From an uncultured Solimonas sp. (lineage in GTDB: Bacteria; Pseudomonadota; Gammaproteobacteria; Nevskiales; Nevskiaceae): 21,887 nt of DNA. Of this stretch, positions 15,188 to 21,887 are shown piece by piece. The number at the start of each line of letters is the position of its first letter. Position 1 is the stretch's first letter. Under the pieces are notes generated by a model that ran no database searches, was not told the origin of the DNA, and saw only the letters and a program-made list of their open reading frames with translations. A program made the translations under genes and the position numbers. Location of the stretch: NCBI GenBank assembly GCA_946478985.1, contig CAMLDZ010000050.1:1-21887 (forward strand). Reading direction: 5' to 3'.

Positions 15188-15196
15188 TGGAGTGTG

Positions 15197-16225
15197 ATGG
15201 TGTCCAATGTCGTCCTGCCCGCCGAATGGGCGCCGCAACACGCGGTGCAGCTGACCTGGCCGCGCCCCGAAGGTGATTTCGCACGCAGCTTCGATGCGGT
15301 CGAAGAGAACTTCGTGGCCCTGGCAGTGGCGATCGCGCAGCGCCAGACGCTGATCGTCGCCTGCGGCGAGGCTCACGAGGCGCTGTCGCAGCGGCTGATC
15401 GCCGCCGGCGCGCCGGCGGCGAACCTGATCGTCAAGCCGGTGCCGGCCAACGACGTCTGGGCGCGCGACCACGGCCCGATCACGGTGCTGCGCGACGGCA
15501 AGCCGGTGCTGCTCGACTTCGTCTTCAACGGCTGGGGCAACAAGTTCGACGCCGCGCTCGACAACCAGGTGACGCGCCGCCTCGCCGAGCAGGGTGTCTG
15601 GGATGCTCCGGTGGAGTCGCTGGACTTCGTGCTCGAAGGCGGCGGCATCGAGAGCGACGGCCTGGGCACGCTGCTGACCACCGAGCGCTGCCTGCTCGCG
15701 CCGACGCGCAATCCGCAATACGACAAGGCCGGCATCGAGGCGCGGCTCAAGGCCTGGTTCGGCCTGTCGCGCGTGCTCTGGCTGCGCCACGGCGATCTGC
15801 TCGGCGACGATACCGATGGCCACATCGATACCATCGCGCGCTTCTGCGATGCGCACACGATCGCTTACCAGGCCTGCGACGACGCCAGCGATGCGCATTA
15901 CGAAGACCTGAAAGCCATGGAAGCCGAGCTGCGAGCACTGCGCACCGTCGACGGCGCGCCGTACACGCTGATCCCGCTGCCGCTGCCGGCCGCAATCTTC
16001 GACGCCGACGGCAAGCGTCTGCCGGCCGGCTACCCGAACTTCCTGATCATGAACGGTGCGGTGCTGGTCCCCACCTACGGCGATGCCGTCAACGACCCGA
16101 TCGCACTCGAACGGCTGCGCCCGGCGTTTCCCGGTCGCGAGGTCATCGGCATCAACTGCCGCGCGCTGATCGAGCAGTACGGCAGCCTGCATTGCGTGAC
16201 GATGCAGATCCCGGCCACGCCCTGA
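15197..16225 (+). CDS. aguA: Agmatine deiminase
   Basis: The 342-residue enzyme of the guanidine-modifying (PAD) superfamily hydrolyses agmatine to N-carbamoylputrescine and ammonia, the first step from decarboxylated arginine to putrescine. Diagnostic segments are present: PAEWAPQHAVQLTWP at the start, NDVWARDHGPI with Asp91, NGWGNKF near 111-117, EGGGIESDG near 147-155, the catalytic His209 in DTDGHIDT, and the nucleophile Cys333 in GSLHCVTMQIP. The ATG at 15197 is preferred. A GTG just upstream and one just downstream are possible, and GGAG at 15189-15192 would suit ATG or the later GTG. The length is slightly below the usual 360-370 residues, but no motif is missing. It forms a pair with aguB, 12 bases after its stop. 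Confidence 0.95.
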   Translation: MVSNVVLPAEWAPQHAVQLTWPRPEGDFARSFDAVEENFVALAVAIAQRQTLIVACGEAHEALSQRLIAAGAPAANLIVKPVPANDVWARDHGPITVLRDGKPVLLDFVFNGWGNKFDAALDNQVTRRLAEQGVWDAPVESLDFVLEGGGIESDGLGTLLTTERCLLAPTRNPQYDKAGIEARLKAWFGLSRVLWLRHGDLLGDDTDGHIDTIARFCDAHTIAYQACDDASDAHYEDLKAMEAELRALRTVDGAPYTLIPLPLPAAIFDADGKRLPAGYPNFLIMNGAVLVPTYGDAVNDPIALERLRPAFPGREVIGINCRALIEQYGSLHCVTMQIPATP

Positions 16226-16237
16226 AGGAGCGATGAA

Positions 16238-17128
16238 ATGAGCAAGACCAAGAATCTGCGCGTCGGCATCGTCCAGCAGCCCTGCACCAGCGACCGCGAC
16301 TACAACCTGAAGATGTCGGAAGACGGCATCCGCGCCGCCAAGGCCGGCGGCGCGCAGCTGGTACTGCTGCAGGAGCTGCATACCTCGCTGTATTTCTGCC
16401 AGCACGAATCGACCGAGCTGTTCGATCTGGCCGAGCCTATCCCCGGTCCTTCGACCGAGTGGCTGGCGGCGCTGGCCCGGGAGCTGCAGCTGGTGATCGT
16501 CGGCTCGCTGTTCGAACGCCGCGCGCCGGGCCTGTACCACAACACCGCCGTGGTGCTGGAACGCGACGGCTCGCTCGCCGGCAAGTACCGCAAGATGCAC
16601 ATCCCGGACGATCCGGGCTACTACGAGAAGTTCTATTTCACTCCTGGCGACCTCGGCTTCACGCCGATCGAAACCAGCGTCGGCAAGCTCGGCGTGCTGG
16701 TCTGCTGGGACCAGTGGTATCCGGAAGCGGCGCGGCTGATGGCGCTGGCCGGCGCCGAGCTGCTGCTCTACCCGACCGCCATCGGCTGGAATCCCGCCGA
16801 CACGCCCGAAGAACAGCAACGCCAGCGCGAAGCCTGGGTGACGATCCAGCGCTCGCACGCGGTGGCCAACGGCCTGCCGGTGCTCGTCGCCAATCGCGTC
16901 GGCTACGAATCGGACCCGACCGCGCAGACCGAGGGCTCGCAGTTCTGGGGCCACAGCTTCGTCGCCGGCCCGCAGGGCGAGTTCCTGGCCAAGGCCGGCG
17001 AGAAGGCCGATGTGCTGGTCGTCGACGTCGACCTGCAGCGCAGCGAGGATGTGCGACGCTGGTGGCCGTTCCTGCGCGACCGTCGCATCGACGCCTACGG
17101 CGAGCTGACCCGGCGCTTCCGCGATTGA
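16238..17128 (+). CDS. aguB: N-carbamoylputrescine amidase
   Basis: The 296-residue nitrilase-superfamily enzyme cleaves N-carbamoylputrescine to putrescine, CO2 and ammonia. The catalytic triad is visible: Glu46 in LLQELH, Lys119 in KYRKMHIPDDPGYYEKFYFTPGD, and Cys156 in VLVCWDQWYPEAARLMAL. The motif ATAIGWNP-like YPTAIGWNP near 180-188 and SQFWGHSF near 237-244 are characteristic of the AguB branch. The ATG at 16238 has AAGGAG at 16225-16230, seven bases before. With aguA it gives the complete agmatine-to-putrescine route. The arginine decarboxylase that supplies agmatine is not in this window. Confidence 0.96.
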   Translation: MSKTKNLRVGIVQQPCTSDRDYNLKMSEDGIRAAKAGGAQLVLLQELHTSLYFCQHESTELFDLAEPIPGPSTEWLAALARELQLVIVGSLFERRAPGLYHNTAVVLERDGSLAGKYRKMHIPDDPGYYEKFYFTPGDLGFTPIETSVGKLGVLVCWDQWYPEAARLMALAGAELLLYPTAIGWNPADTPEEQQRQREAWVTIQRSHAVANGLPVLVANRVGYESDPTAQTEGSQFWGHSFVAGPQGEFLAKAGEKADVLVVDVDLQRSEDVRRWWPFLRDRRIDAYGELTRRFRD

Positions 17129-17199
17129 GTGGCGCCGCCGGCCGCGCGATGAAACATTGCGCATAATCCCGGCCAATCACTAAAACGCTGGAGAAGCTG

Positions 17200-18330
17200 A
17201 TGTCGCGCACATTCCGCACCGTCGACCCGGAAGGCCTGCTGGAATACTCGGTGGTGTTCACCGACCGCGCGGTCAATCACATGTCGCAGCTGTTCCAGCA
17301 GGCGATGCGCGAGATTTCGGCGACGCTCAGGCAGGTCTACAAGGCCGATGCCGTCGCGGTGATTCCGGGCGGCGGTTCGTTCGGCATGGAAGCGATCGCG
17401 CGGCAGTTCGCCGGTGGCCAGAATGTGCTGGTGATCCGCAACGGCTGGTTCAGCTACCGCTGGTCGCAGATCTTCGAAATGGGCGGCTTCATCGCCGGCG
17501 AGACCGTGCTGAAGGCCGCGCCGCAAGCGCCGGGCATCAAGGCCGCCTATGCACCGCCAGCGATCGAGACGGTGGAAGCGGCGATCGCCCGCGAGCGGCC
17601 GGCCGTGGTGTTCGCGCCGCATGTCGAAACCGCCTCCGGCATCATCCTGCCGGACGATTACCTCAAGCGCGTTGCCGCCGCGGTGCACGCGAACGGTGGC
17701 CTGTTCGTGCTGGACTGCGTCGCCTCCGGCGCGATCTGGCTGGACATGCAGGCGCTCGGCATCGACGTGCTGCTGACGGCGCCGCAGAAGGTCTGGAGCT
17801 CGGCACCCTGCGCCGCCCTGATCATGCTCAGCGCCGCCGCGGTTCAGCGTCTGACCGAAACGCAGAGCAGCAGCTTTGCCGCCGACCTGAAGAAGTGGCG
17901 GCAGATCATGCAGGCCTACGAGGACGGCGGCCACGCCTACCACGCGACGATGCCGACCGAGAGTCTGCTGCGGCTGCGCGACTCGATGCAGAACACGCTC
18001 GCCGCCGGTCTGGAAAGCCTGCGCACCGCGCAATGGGATCTGGGCCGCAAGGTGCGCGCAATGCTGGCCGGCGCCGGCTATCCAAGCGTCGCCGCGGCGG
18101 GCTTCGAAGCCCCCGGGGTGGTTGTCTCCTACACCGACGACGCCGACATCAGCAACGCCAGGAAGTTTGTCGCGCTCGGCCTGCAGACCGCGGCCGGCGT
18201 GCCGCTGATGTGCGATGAACCAGCCGGGTTTCGCAGCTTCCGCGTCGGCCTGTTCGGCCTCGACAAGCTCGCCGACGTCGACGGCGCAGTGCGGCGGCTG
18301 CAGCTCGCGGTGGCGCAACTGCACGGCTGA
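17200..18330 (+). CDS. Class V (alanine-glyoxylate/serine-pyruvate type) PLP aminotransferase
   Basis: The 376-residue protein has the fold-type I class V layout. PGGGSFGMEAIARQF near 56-70 is the phosphate-binding region, VLVIRNGWFSYRW near 76-88 follows, and Asp172 in FVLDCVASGAIW should contact the pyridine nitrogen. Lys197 in TAPQKVWSSAPC should be the PLP Schiff-base lysine. The C-terminal domain carries FRVGLFGLDKL, typical of the alanine-glyoxylate group. The ATG at 17200 follows GGAGAAG. It starts 71 bases after aguB, with a -10-like CATAAT at 17162-17167 but no matching -35, so it may be co-transcribed. The substrate is not evident: alanine, serine, glyoxylate and related pairs are possible, and a direct role in polyamine metabolism is only suggested by position. 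Confidence 0.88.
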   Translation: MSRTFRTVDPEGLLEYSVVFTDRAVNHMSQLFQQAMREISATLRQVYKADAVAVIPGGGSFGMEAIARQFAGGQNVLVIRNGWFSYRWSQIFEMGGFIAGETVLKAAPQAPGIKAAYAPPAIETVEAAIARERPAVVFAPHVETASGIILPDDYLKRVAAAVHANGGLFVLDCVASGAIWLDMQALGIDVLLTAPQKVWSSAPCAALIMLSAAAVQRLTETQSSSFAADLKKWRQIMQAYEDGGHAYHATMPTESLLRLRDSMQNTLAAGLESLRTAQWDLGRKVRAMLAGAGYPSVAAAGFEAPGVVVSYTDDADISNARKFVALGLQTAAGVPLMCDEPAGFRSFRVGLFGLDKLADVDGAVRRLQLAVAQLHG

Positions 18331-18434
18331 GCGCCGCCGGTTCCCCGCCGACGGGCGCCCCCCGCTCGCATCGTCCGTCACCAGAGTTCCATTTATGAAT
18401 GGTTTTCTTTGGTATCGTTCACATGCGACGCTTA

Positions 18435-18450
18435 TTGACTGATCGCTCAA
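18435..18450. promoter_or_regulatory. Operator-like palindrome upstream of the membrane/COX3 module
   Basis: TTGACTGATCGCTCAA is symmetric at 12 of 16 positions around GATC, a form and length typical of TetR-family operators. It lies 25-41 bases before the ATG of the six-helix membrane protein. TTGGTA at 18409-18414 and TTATTG at 18432-18437 could be weak -35/-10 boxes with a 17-base spacer, which would put the palindrome across the -10. No TetR gene is in the window. Confidence 0.35.
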
Positions 18451-18475
18451 CTACAAAGAAGCAGGGGGAGACATC

Positions 18476-19198
18476 ATGTATCAAGGTCCGACCAATACGG
18501 CCGTCATCCAGGTGCTGGCGGTAACCGGCATCCTGCTGGTCATCTCGCTGGGTGTGACGCAGGGCCTGATCATGGGCTTCATTCCGCCGCCCTCGCCCAA
18601 CCTGAGCCCCGAGGCGCTCGCGCAGATCTTCATCGAGCGCAAGACCGAGATCCGCATCGGCTCGCTGATCCAGTGCATCTGCTACACGTTCTACGGCACC
18701 TGGGGCATCGCGATCGCGATGATGATGCGCAGGATGGAGCGCGGGCTGCCGGTGCTGACTTATGCGTCGATCGCCAATGTCGGCGGCGGCTACGTGTTCT
18801 TCCTGTTCATGCCGATCACCTGGGCGATGCTGGCCTTCCGCCCGGAGATCATGGACCCGAAGTTCATGCAGATCATGAACGACTACGTCTGGTTCATCTT
18901 CATCCTCAGCTGGCCGCCGTTCGCGATCTTCATGCTGCTGATTGCGGTGGCGATCCTCTGCGATCACAACGTGCCGACGATCTTTCCGCGCTGGGTGGCG
19001 TTCTTCAACATCTGGTGCGCGATCCTCATCATCCCGGCGGCGCTGATCGAGTTCTTCAAGACCGGCCCGTTCGCCTACGACGGCCTGATATCGTTCTGGT
19101 TCATCTACATCGTCTTCTTCGGCTGGATGATGGTGATGAGCATCGTGACGATGCGCGCCACCGCCGCCGAGAAGCGCCGCCAGCTGGCGGCGGCCTGA
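18476..19198 (+). CDS. Six-helix integral membrane protein of unknown function
   Basis: The 240-residue protein has about six membrane segments (roughly 11-35, 60-82, 94-121, 137-161, 168-194 and 203-226). The first outer loop contains GFIPPPSPNLSPEALAQIFIERKTEIRIG. A Pro-rich PPPSP loop followed by an 'R..IRIG' stretch is, to my memory, shared by uncharacterised membrane proteins in hydrocarbon- and steroid-degrading bacteria. It has no heme-binding histidine pairs and no enzyme motif that I can see. The ATG at 18476 has a strong ribosome site, GGGGGAG. It is followed by COX3-like and COX4-like genes in the same direction after 70 bases that hold a perfect hairpin, so it may be part of the same membrane complex or pathway. 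This is inference. Confidence 0.85.
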   Translation: MYQGPTNTAVIQVLAVTGILLVISLGVTQGLIMGFIPPPSPNLSPEALAQIFIERKTEIRIGSLIQCICYTFYGTWGIAIAMMMRRMERGLPVLTYASIANVGGGYVFFLFMPITWAMLAFRPEIMDPKFMQIMNDYVWFIFILSWPPFAIFMLLIAVAILCDHNVPTIFPRWVAFFNIWCAILIIPAALIEFFKTGPFAYDGLISFWFIYIVFFGWMMVMSIVTMRATAAEKRRQLAAA

Positions 19199-19230
19199 TC
19201 GGCGAGCCGCGAGCCGTCCCTGCCCCTGCC

Positions 19231-19256
19231 GTCCCGGCGCCACACGGCGCCGGGAC
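19231..19256 (+). other. Perfect 11-pair GC-rich hairpin before the COX3-like gene
   Basis: GTCCCGGCGCC (19231-19241) pairs perfectly with GGCGCCGGGAC (19246-19256) around ACAC. No T-run follows, and the ATG of the next gene is 12 bases after the stem. It could protect the upstream transcript after cleavage, lower read-through, or limit ribosome access downstream. Confidence 0.6.
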
Positions 19257-19268
19257 TGGACGATCCGC

Positions 19269-19838
19269 ATGCAAACCCCCGCTCATCGCAAGGTGCCCGG
19301 CGAACCCGGCATCTGGATCCTGATCACCGGCGATCTGGTGCTGTTCTCGCTTTTGTTCGTGCTGCTCCTGCACAGCCGCGCCACCGACCCGGCGCTGTTT
19401 CTCGACTCGCAGACCCGGCTCGACCAGAACCTCGGCCTGCTCAACACCCTGCTGATGCTGAGCAGCTCCTGGTGCGTGGCGATGGCGGTACGCGCTGCAC
19501 GGCTGCAGATGCCCAGGGCGCCAAGCCGCCTGTTCATCGGCGCGATGCTCTGCGGCGCCGGCTTCATGGTGGTCAAGTACTTCGAATACGGCGCCAAGCT
19601 GCGCGTCGGCATCACGCCGACCAGCAACGACTTCTTCATGTACTACTTCGTCTACACGGGCATCCACCTGATTCACGTCGTCATCGGCATGGGCGTGCTG
19701 ACGTTCCTGACGCTGTACGCGCGTGGCGCTGCCTTCACCGAGCGCAAGATCCAGCATCTGGAAAGCGGCGCGACCTTCTGGCACCTGGTCGATCTGCTGT
19801 GGATCGTGCTGTTCGCCCTGCTCTATCTGGTGCATTGA
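19269..19838 (+). CDS. Cytochrome c oxidase subunit III family protein (COX3/NorE-like)
   Basis: The 189-residue protein has about five membrane helices (15-35, 55-73, 88-105, 122-149 and 165-187). It carries COX3-family marks: PGEPGIWILITGDLVLFSLLF, NTLLMLSSSWCVAMAVRAAR, GIHLIHVVIGMGVL and the C-terminal FWHLVDLLWIVLFALLYLV. The length and five-helix form match the short COX3 group that includes NorE, rather than the 260-residue seven-helix subunit of an aa3 oxidase. Subunit III stabilises heme-copper oxidases but has no catalytic cofactors. No subunit I or II is nearby, so it is an orphan. The ATG at 19269 has a weak ribosome site (GGACGA) after a stable hairpin. The stop is one base before the next ATG, showing tight coupling with the COX4-like gene. 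Confidence 0.85.
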   Translation: MQTPAHRKVPGEPGIWILITGDLVLFSLLFVLLLHSRATDPALFLDSQTRLDQNLGLLNTLLMLSSSWCVAMAVRAARLQMPRAPSRLFIGAMLCGAGFMVVKYFEYGAKLRVGITPTSNDFFMYYFVYTGIHLIHVVIGMGVLTFLTLYARGAAFTERKIQHLESGATFWHLVDLLWIVLFALLYLVH

Positions 19839-19839
19839 G

Positions 19840-20109
19840 ATGAGCCAGCTGATCCGTTGCCGCAACACCGTCATCTGGCTGCTGCTCGCCGGCGCGACGC
19901 TGTGCTCGTGGTTCATGGGCCACGCGCCGGCAGCACTTGATCCGCGTCTGGCCGCCGTCGTCATTCTCGTCATCACCTTCATCAAGGTGCGCTTCGTGAT
20001 GCTCGATTTCATGGAGGTGCGCGGCGCCCCTCGCGGCATGCGCGTCGTCGCCGAGTGCTGGTTCGTCGGCATCTGCGGGGCGCTGATCACGCTCTACCTG
20101 CGCGTCTGA
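19840..20109 (+). CDS. Prokaryotic cytochrome c oxidase subunit IV family protein (COX4/NorF-like)
   Basis: The 89-residue protein has three predicted helices (10-26, 36-56 and 68-86). The family pattern is visible: RCRNTVIWLLLAGATLCSW at the start, then ITFIKVRFVMLDFMEVRGAPRGMRVV, where the KxRxVxxxFMExR segment is characteristic. The start ATG at 19840 follows the COX3-like stop by one base, so translation is coupled and the two probably form a complex. Alternatively it is a NorF-like accessory of nitric oxide reductase, although no nor catalytic genes are seen. Function outside an oxidase complex is unknown. Confidence 0.82.
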   Translation: MSQLIRCRNTVIWLLLAGATLCSWFMGHAPAALDPRLAAVVILVITFIKVRFVMLDFMEVRGAPRGMRVVAECWFVGICGALITLYLRV

Positions 20110-20169
20110 GCCCGGACCGGCCGCCGCAGCGTTGCGCGATCGCGCCAATGCCGCGACCATGACGGCCAC

Positions 20170-21807
20170 ATGGAATCGATTGAAGTCGCACTCGCCATGC
20201 TGCTGGCGGTGCTCGCCAGCGGCTATCTCGTCCGCGTCCTGCCGTTCTCGCTGCCCTTGCCGCTGGCGCAGATCGCGCTCGGCGCGGCGATCGCCGGCGT
20301 GTCCAGCCATGGCGTGGTGCTGGACCCCGATATCTTCTTCCTGCTGTTCCTGCCGCCGCTGCTGTTCCTCGACGGCTGGCGCATTCCCAAGGACGGGCTG
20401 TTCCGTGACAAAGGCATCATCCTCGAACTCGCCCTCGGCCTGGTCATCTTCACCGTCGTCGGCGCCGGCTTCCTGATCCACTGGATGATCCCGGCGATGC
20501 CGCTGCCGGTCGCCTTCGCGCTGGCCGCGATCATCTCGCCGACCGATCCGATCGCGGTGTCGTCGATCGCCGCGCGCGTGCCGATCCCCAAGCGGCTGAT
20601 GCACATCCTCGAGGGCGAATCGCTGCTCAACGATGCCTCCGGCCTGGTCTGCTTCCGCTTCGCGGTGGCGGCGGCGGTCAGCGGCGGCTTCTCGCTCGCT
20701 TCGGCCTCGCTGACCTTCCTGTGGGTGGCGCTGGCGGGCCTGAGCATCGGCGTCGGCCTGACCCTCGGCGTCAACGCCGCGCAGCGCTGGCTGTCGCAGC
20801 AGTTCGGCGAGGACAACGGCGCGCCGATCCTGGTCAGCCTGCTGATCCCCTTCGGCGCCTATCTGCTCGCCGAACACCTGCACGCCTCCGGCATTCTCGC
20901 CGCGGTCTCCGCCGGCATCACGATGAGCTACGTCGAACTCAGCGGCCGCGCCTCGGCAGCCACGCGCATTCAGCGCACGGCGGTCTGGGACACCGTGCAG
21001 TTCGTCCTCAACGGCATCATGTTCGTGGTGCTCGGCGAACAGTTGCCGCACATCCTGCGCGGCGCCGTCGCCACCGTCGAGGAGAGCGGCCACGTCAATC
21101 CGTGGTGGCTCGCCGCCTATGCGCTGGCGATCAGCGCCGGCCTTGCGACGCTGCGCTTCGTCTGGGTCTGGGGGGCACTGAAGTTCAGCCTGTTCCGCCG
21201 GCGCTACAACAACGAGCCGATCGAGGTGCCGCACTGGCGCATCATCGCCGCCACCTCGCTCGCCGGCGTGCGCGGCGCGATCACCCTGGCCGGCGTGCTG
21301 ACGCTGCCGCTGCTGCTGGCCGACGGCAGCGCCTTTCCGGCGCGCGATCTGGCGATCTTCCTGGCCGCGGCGGTGATCCTGATCTCGCTGATCGTCGCCA
21401 GCCTGGGCCTGCCGCGCCTGCTCGACGGCCTCGAACTGCCGCCGGAAAAGGCCGAGCATCAGGAAGCTGATCATGCGCGCCGCGAAGCGGCGCGCGCCGC
21501 CATCGTGGCGATAGAACAGACGCAGCTGCGTCATACCGCAAGCACCACGCAGGCCGAGCTGTACACGCAGGCCGCCGGCCGCCTGCTCGGCTTTTACCAG
21601 AGCCGTCTGCGCGGCGACGGCAGCAGCACTCAGCTCGATGCCGAGACGCTGCAGCAGATCGAGGAGGCGGAAGGCGATCTGCGCCTGGCGGCGCTGCAGG
21701 CCGAGCGCGAGGCGATTTTCGCGCTGGCGCGCCGCGGCCTGATCTCCGACGCGATCTCGCGCAAGCTGGTCCGCGAGATCGATCTGGTGGAGTCGCGCTT
21801 CCGCTAG
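20170..21807 (+). CDS. CPA1-family Na+(K+)/H+ antiporter
   Basis: The 545-residue inner-membrane transporter exchanges monovalent cations for protons. Residues 1-420 hold about 12-13 helices with the diagnostic ion-site motifs: LFLPPLLFLDGWRIP near 59-73, ISPTDPIAVSSIAARV with Asp126, and LEGESLLNDASGLVCFRFA with Asn154-Asp155. AGVRGAITLAGVLTLP near 363-378 is also conserved. A charged, helical C-terminal tail of about 115 residues (from roughly 429) is rich in Glu, Gln, Ala and Arg. It is likely cytoplasmic and regulatory, as in the YjcE-type branch. The ATG at 20170 lies 60 bases after the COX4-like gene and has no clear ribosome site. It may be read from the same transcript or its own promoter. 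Confidence 0.92.
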   Translation: MESIEVALAMLLAVLASGYLVRVLPFSLPLPLAQIALGAAIAGVSSHGVVLDPDIFFLLFLPPLLFLDGWRIPKDGLFRDKGIILELALGLVIFTVVGAGFLIHWMIPAMPLPVAFALAAIISPTDPIAVSSIAARVPIPKRLMHILEGESLLNDASGLVCFRFAVAAAVSGGFSLASASLTFLWVALAGLSIGVGLTLGVNAAQRWLSQQFGEDNGAPILVSLLIPFGAYLLAEHLHASGILAAVSAGITMSYVELSGRASAATRIQRTAVWDTVQFVLNGIMFVVLGEQLPHILRGAVATVEESGHVNPWWLAAYALAISAGLATLRFVWVWGALKFSLFRRRYNNEPIEVPHWRIIAATSLAGVRGAITLAGVLTLPLLLADGSAFPARDLAIFLAAAVILISLIVASLGLPRLLDGLELPPEKAEHQEADHARREAARAAIVAIEQTQLRHTASTTQAELYTQAAGRLLGFYQSRLRGDGSSTQLDAETLQQIEEAEGDLRLAALQAEREAIFALARRGLISDAISRKLVREIDLVESRFR

Positions 21808-21887
21808 GGCCTGTTAACGCGATGGCCGCCGTTGTGACGGAGACGGTTTTGGCGCAGCGCAAGGCGCGAGGAGCGCCGTGTACTTAA
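21808..21887. repeat. Probable arm of a dispersed, structured repeat, cut by the window edge
   Basis: The last 80 bases, immediately after the antiporter stop, contain GGGCCTGTTAACGCGATGGC (21806-21825), then CCGT-tgtg-ACGG, GACGGTTTTGGCGCAGCGC (21843-21861), and GGCGC...GCGCC pairs. There is no coding frame. The pattern resembles dispersed repeats with long inverted arms that I recall from related GC-rich gammaproteobacteria. Only one arm is visible, so the call is tentative. Confidence 0.4.

Noticed and set aside
14984..17176. A 730-codon minus-strand open frame across aguA and aguB
   Set aside because: Composition is that of a GC shadow frame, and the plus-strand genes have complete catalytic motifs and ribosome sites.
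20134..20145. Perfect 12-base palindrome GCGCGATCGCGC before the antiporter
   Set aside because: Alternating GC palindromes are common by chance in such DNA and nothing else marks it as an operator.

Overview
This is a GC-rich (about two thirds G+C by eye) bacterial chromosomal stretch with dense, mostly operonic genes. Several arrangements point to a gammaproteobacterium: aroQ-accB-accC in that order, cutA overlapping a dsbD-type gene, and an agmatine deiminase/N-carbamoylputrescine amidase pair. A family such as the Nevskiales/Solimonadaceae or a relative of the Xanthomonadales would fit, but that placement is inference. No rRNA, tRNA, CRISPR array, transposase or phage gene was seen. Most of the window is ordinary metabolic core.

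Layout. 1-595 (-): the N-terminal part of a MATE efflux pump that runs off the left edge. 731-3883 (-): a bifunctional proline utilisation enzyme, PutA, without the DNA-binding domain. 4057-5355 (+): cutA, a stand-alone DsbD alpha-domain protein and a TlpA-type thioredoxin, a probable periplasmic thiol-redox operon. 5494-7839 (+): aroQ, accB and accC (shikimate pathway and acetyl-CoA carboxylase), closed by a strong, possibly bidirectional terminator at 7861-7890. 7908-9890 (-): a Tat-exported PhoX-type phosphatase that is probably also a lipoprotein.

10266-14145 (+): a two-subunit E1 (alpha, beta), a small protein of unknown function, and a single-lipoyl E2 of a 2-oxoacid dehydrogenase complex. 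No E3 lies in the window. 14153-14671 (-): a small exported, probably outer-membrane protein. 14739-15092 (+): a small exported BamE-like protein. 15197-18330 (+): agmatine deiminase, N-carbamoylputrescine amidase and a class V aminotransferase, which together suggest arginine-derived putrescine formation plus an amino-group transfer step. 18476-20109 (+): a six-helix membrane protein of unknown function, an orphan cytochrome-oxidase subunit III/NorE-like protein and a subunit IV/NorF-like protein, with no catalytic oxidase subunit nearby. 20170-21807 (+): a CPA1-type Na+/H+ antiporter. The last 80 bases look like one arm of a dispersed structured repeat cut by the window edge.

The points most worth a second look are the DsbD alpha domain without its membrane module, the uncharacterised gene inside the dehydrogenase operon, the E2 whose HRxxDG active-site motif reads HRAVTG, the orphan COX3/COX4 module with an operator-like palindrome, and several hairpins placed on or just before ribosome binding sites (accB, accC, aguA, the COX3-like gene). 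None of these proves a new system. Each is described with a decisive check.
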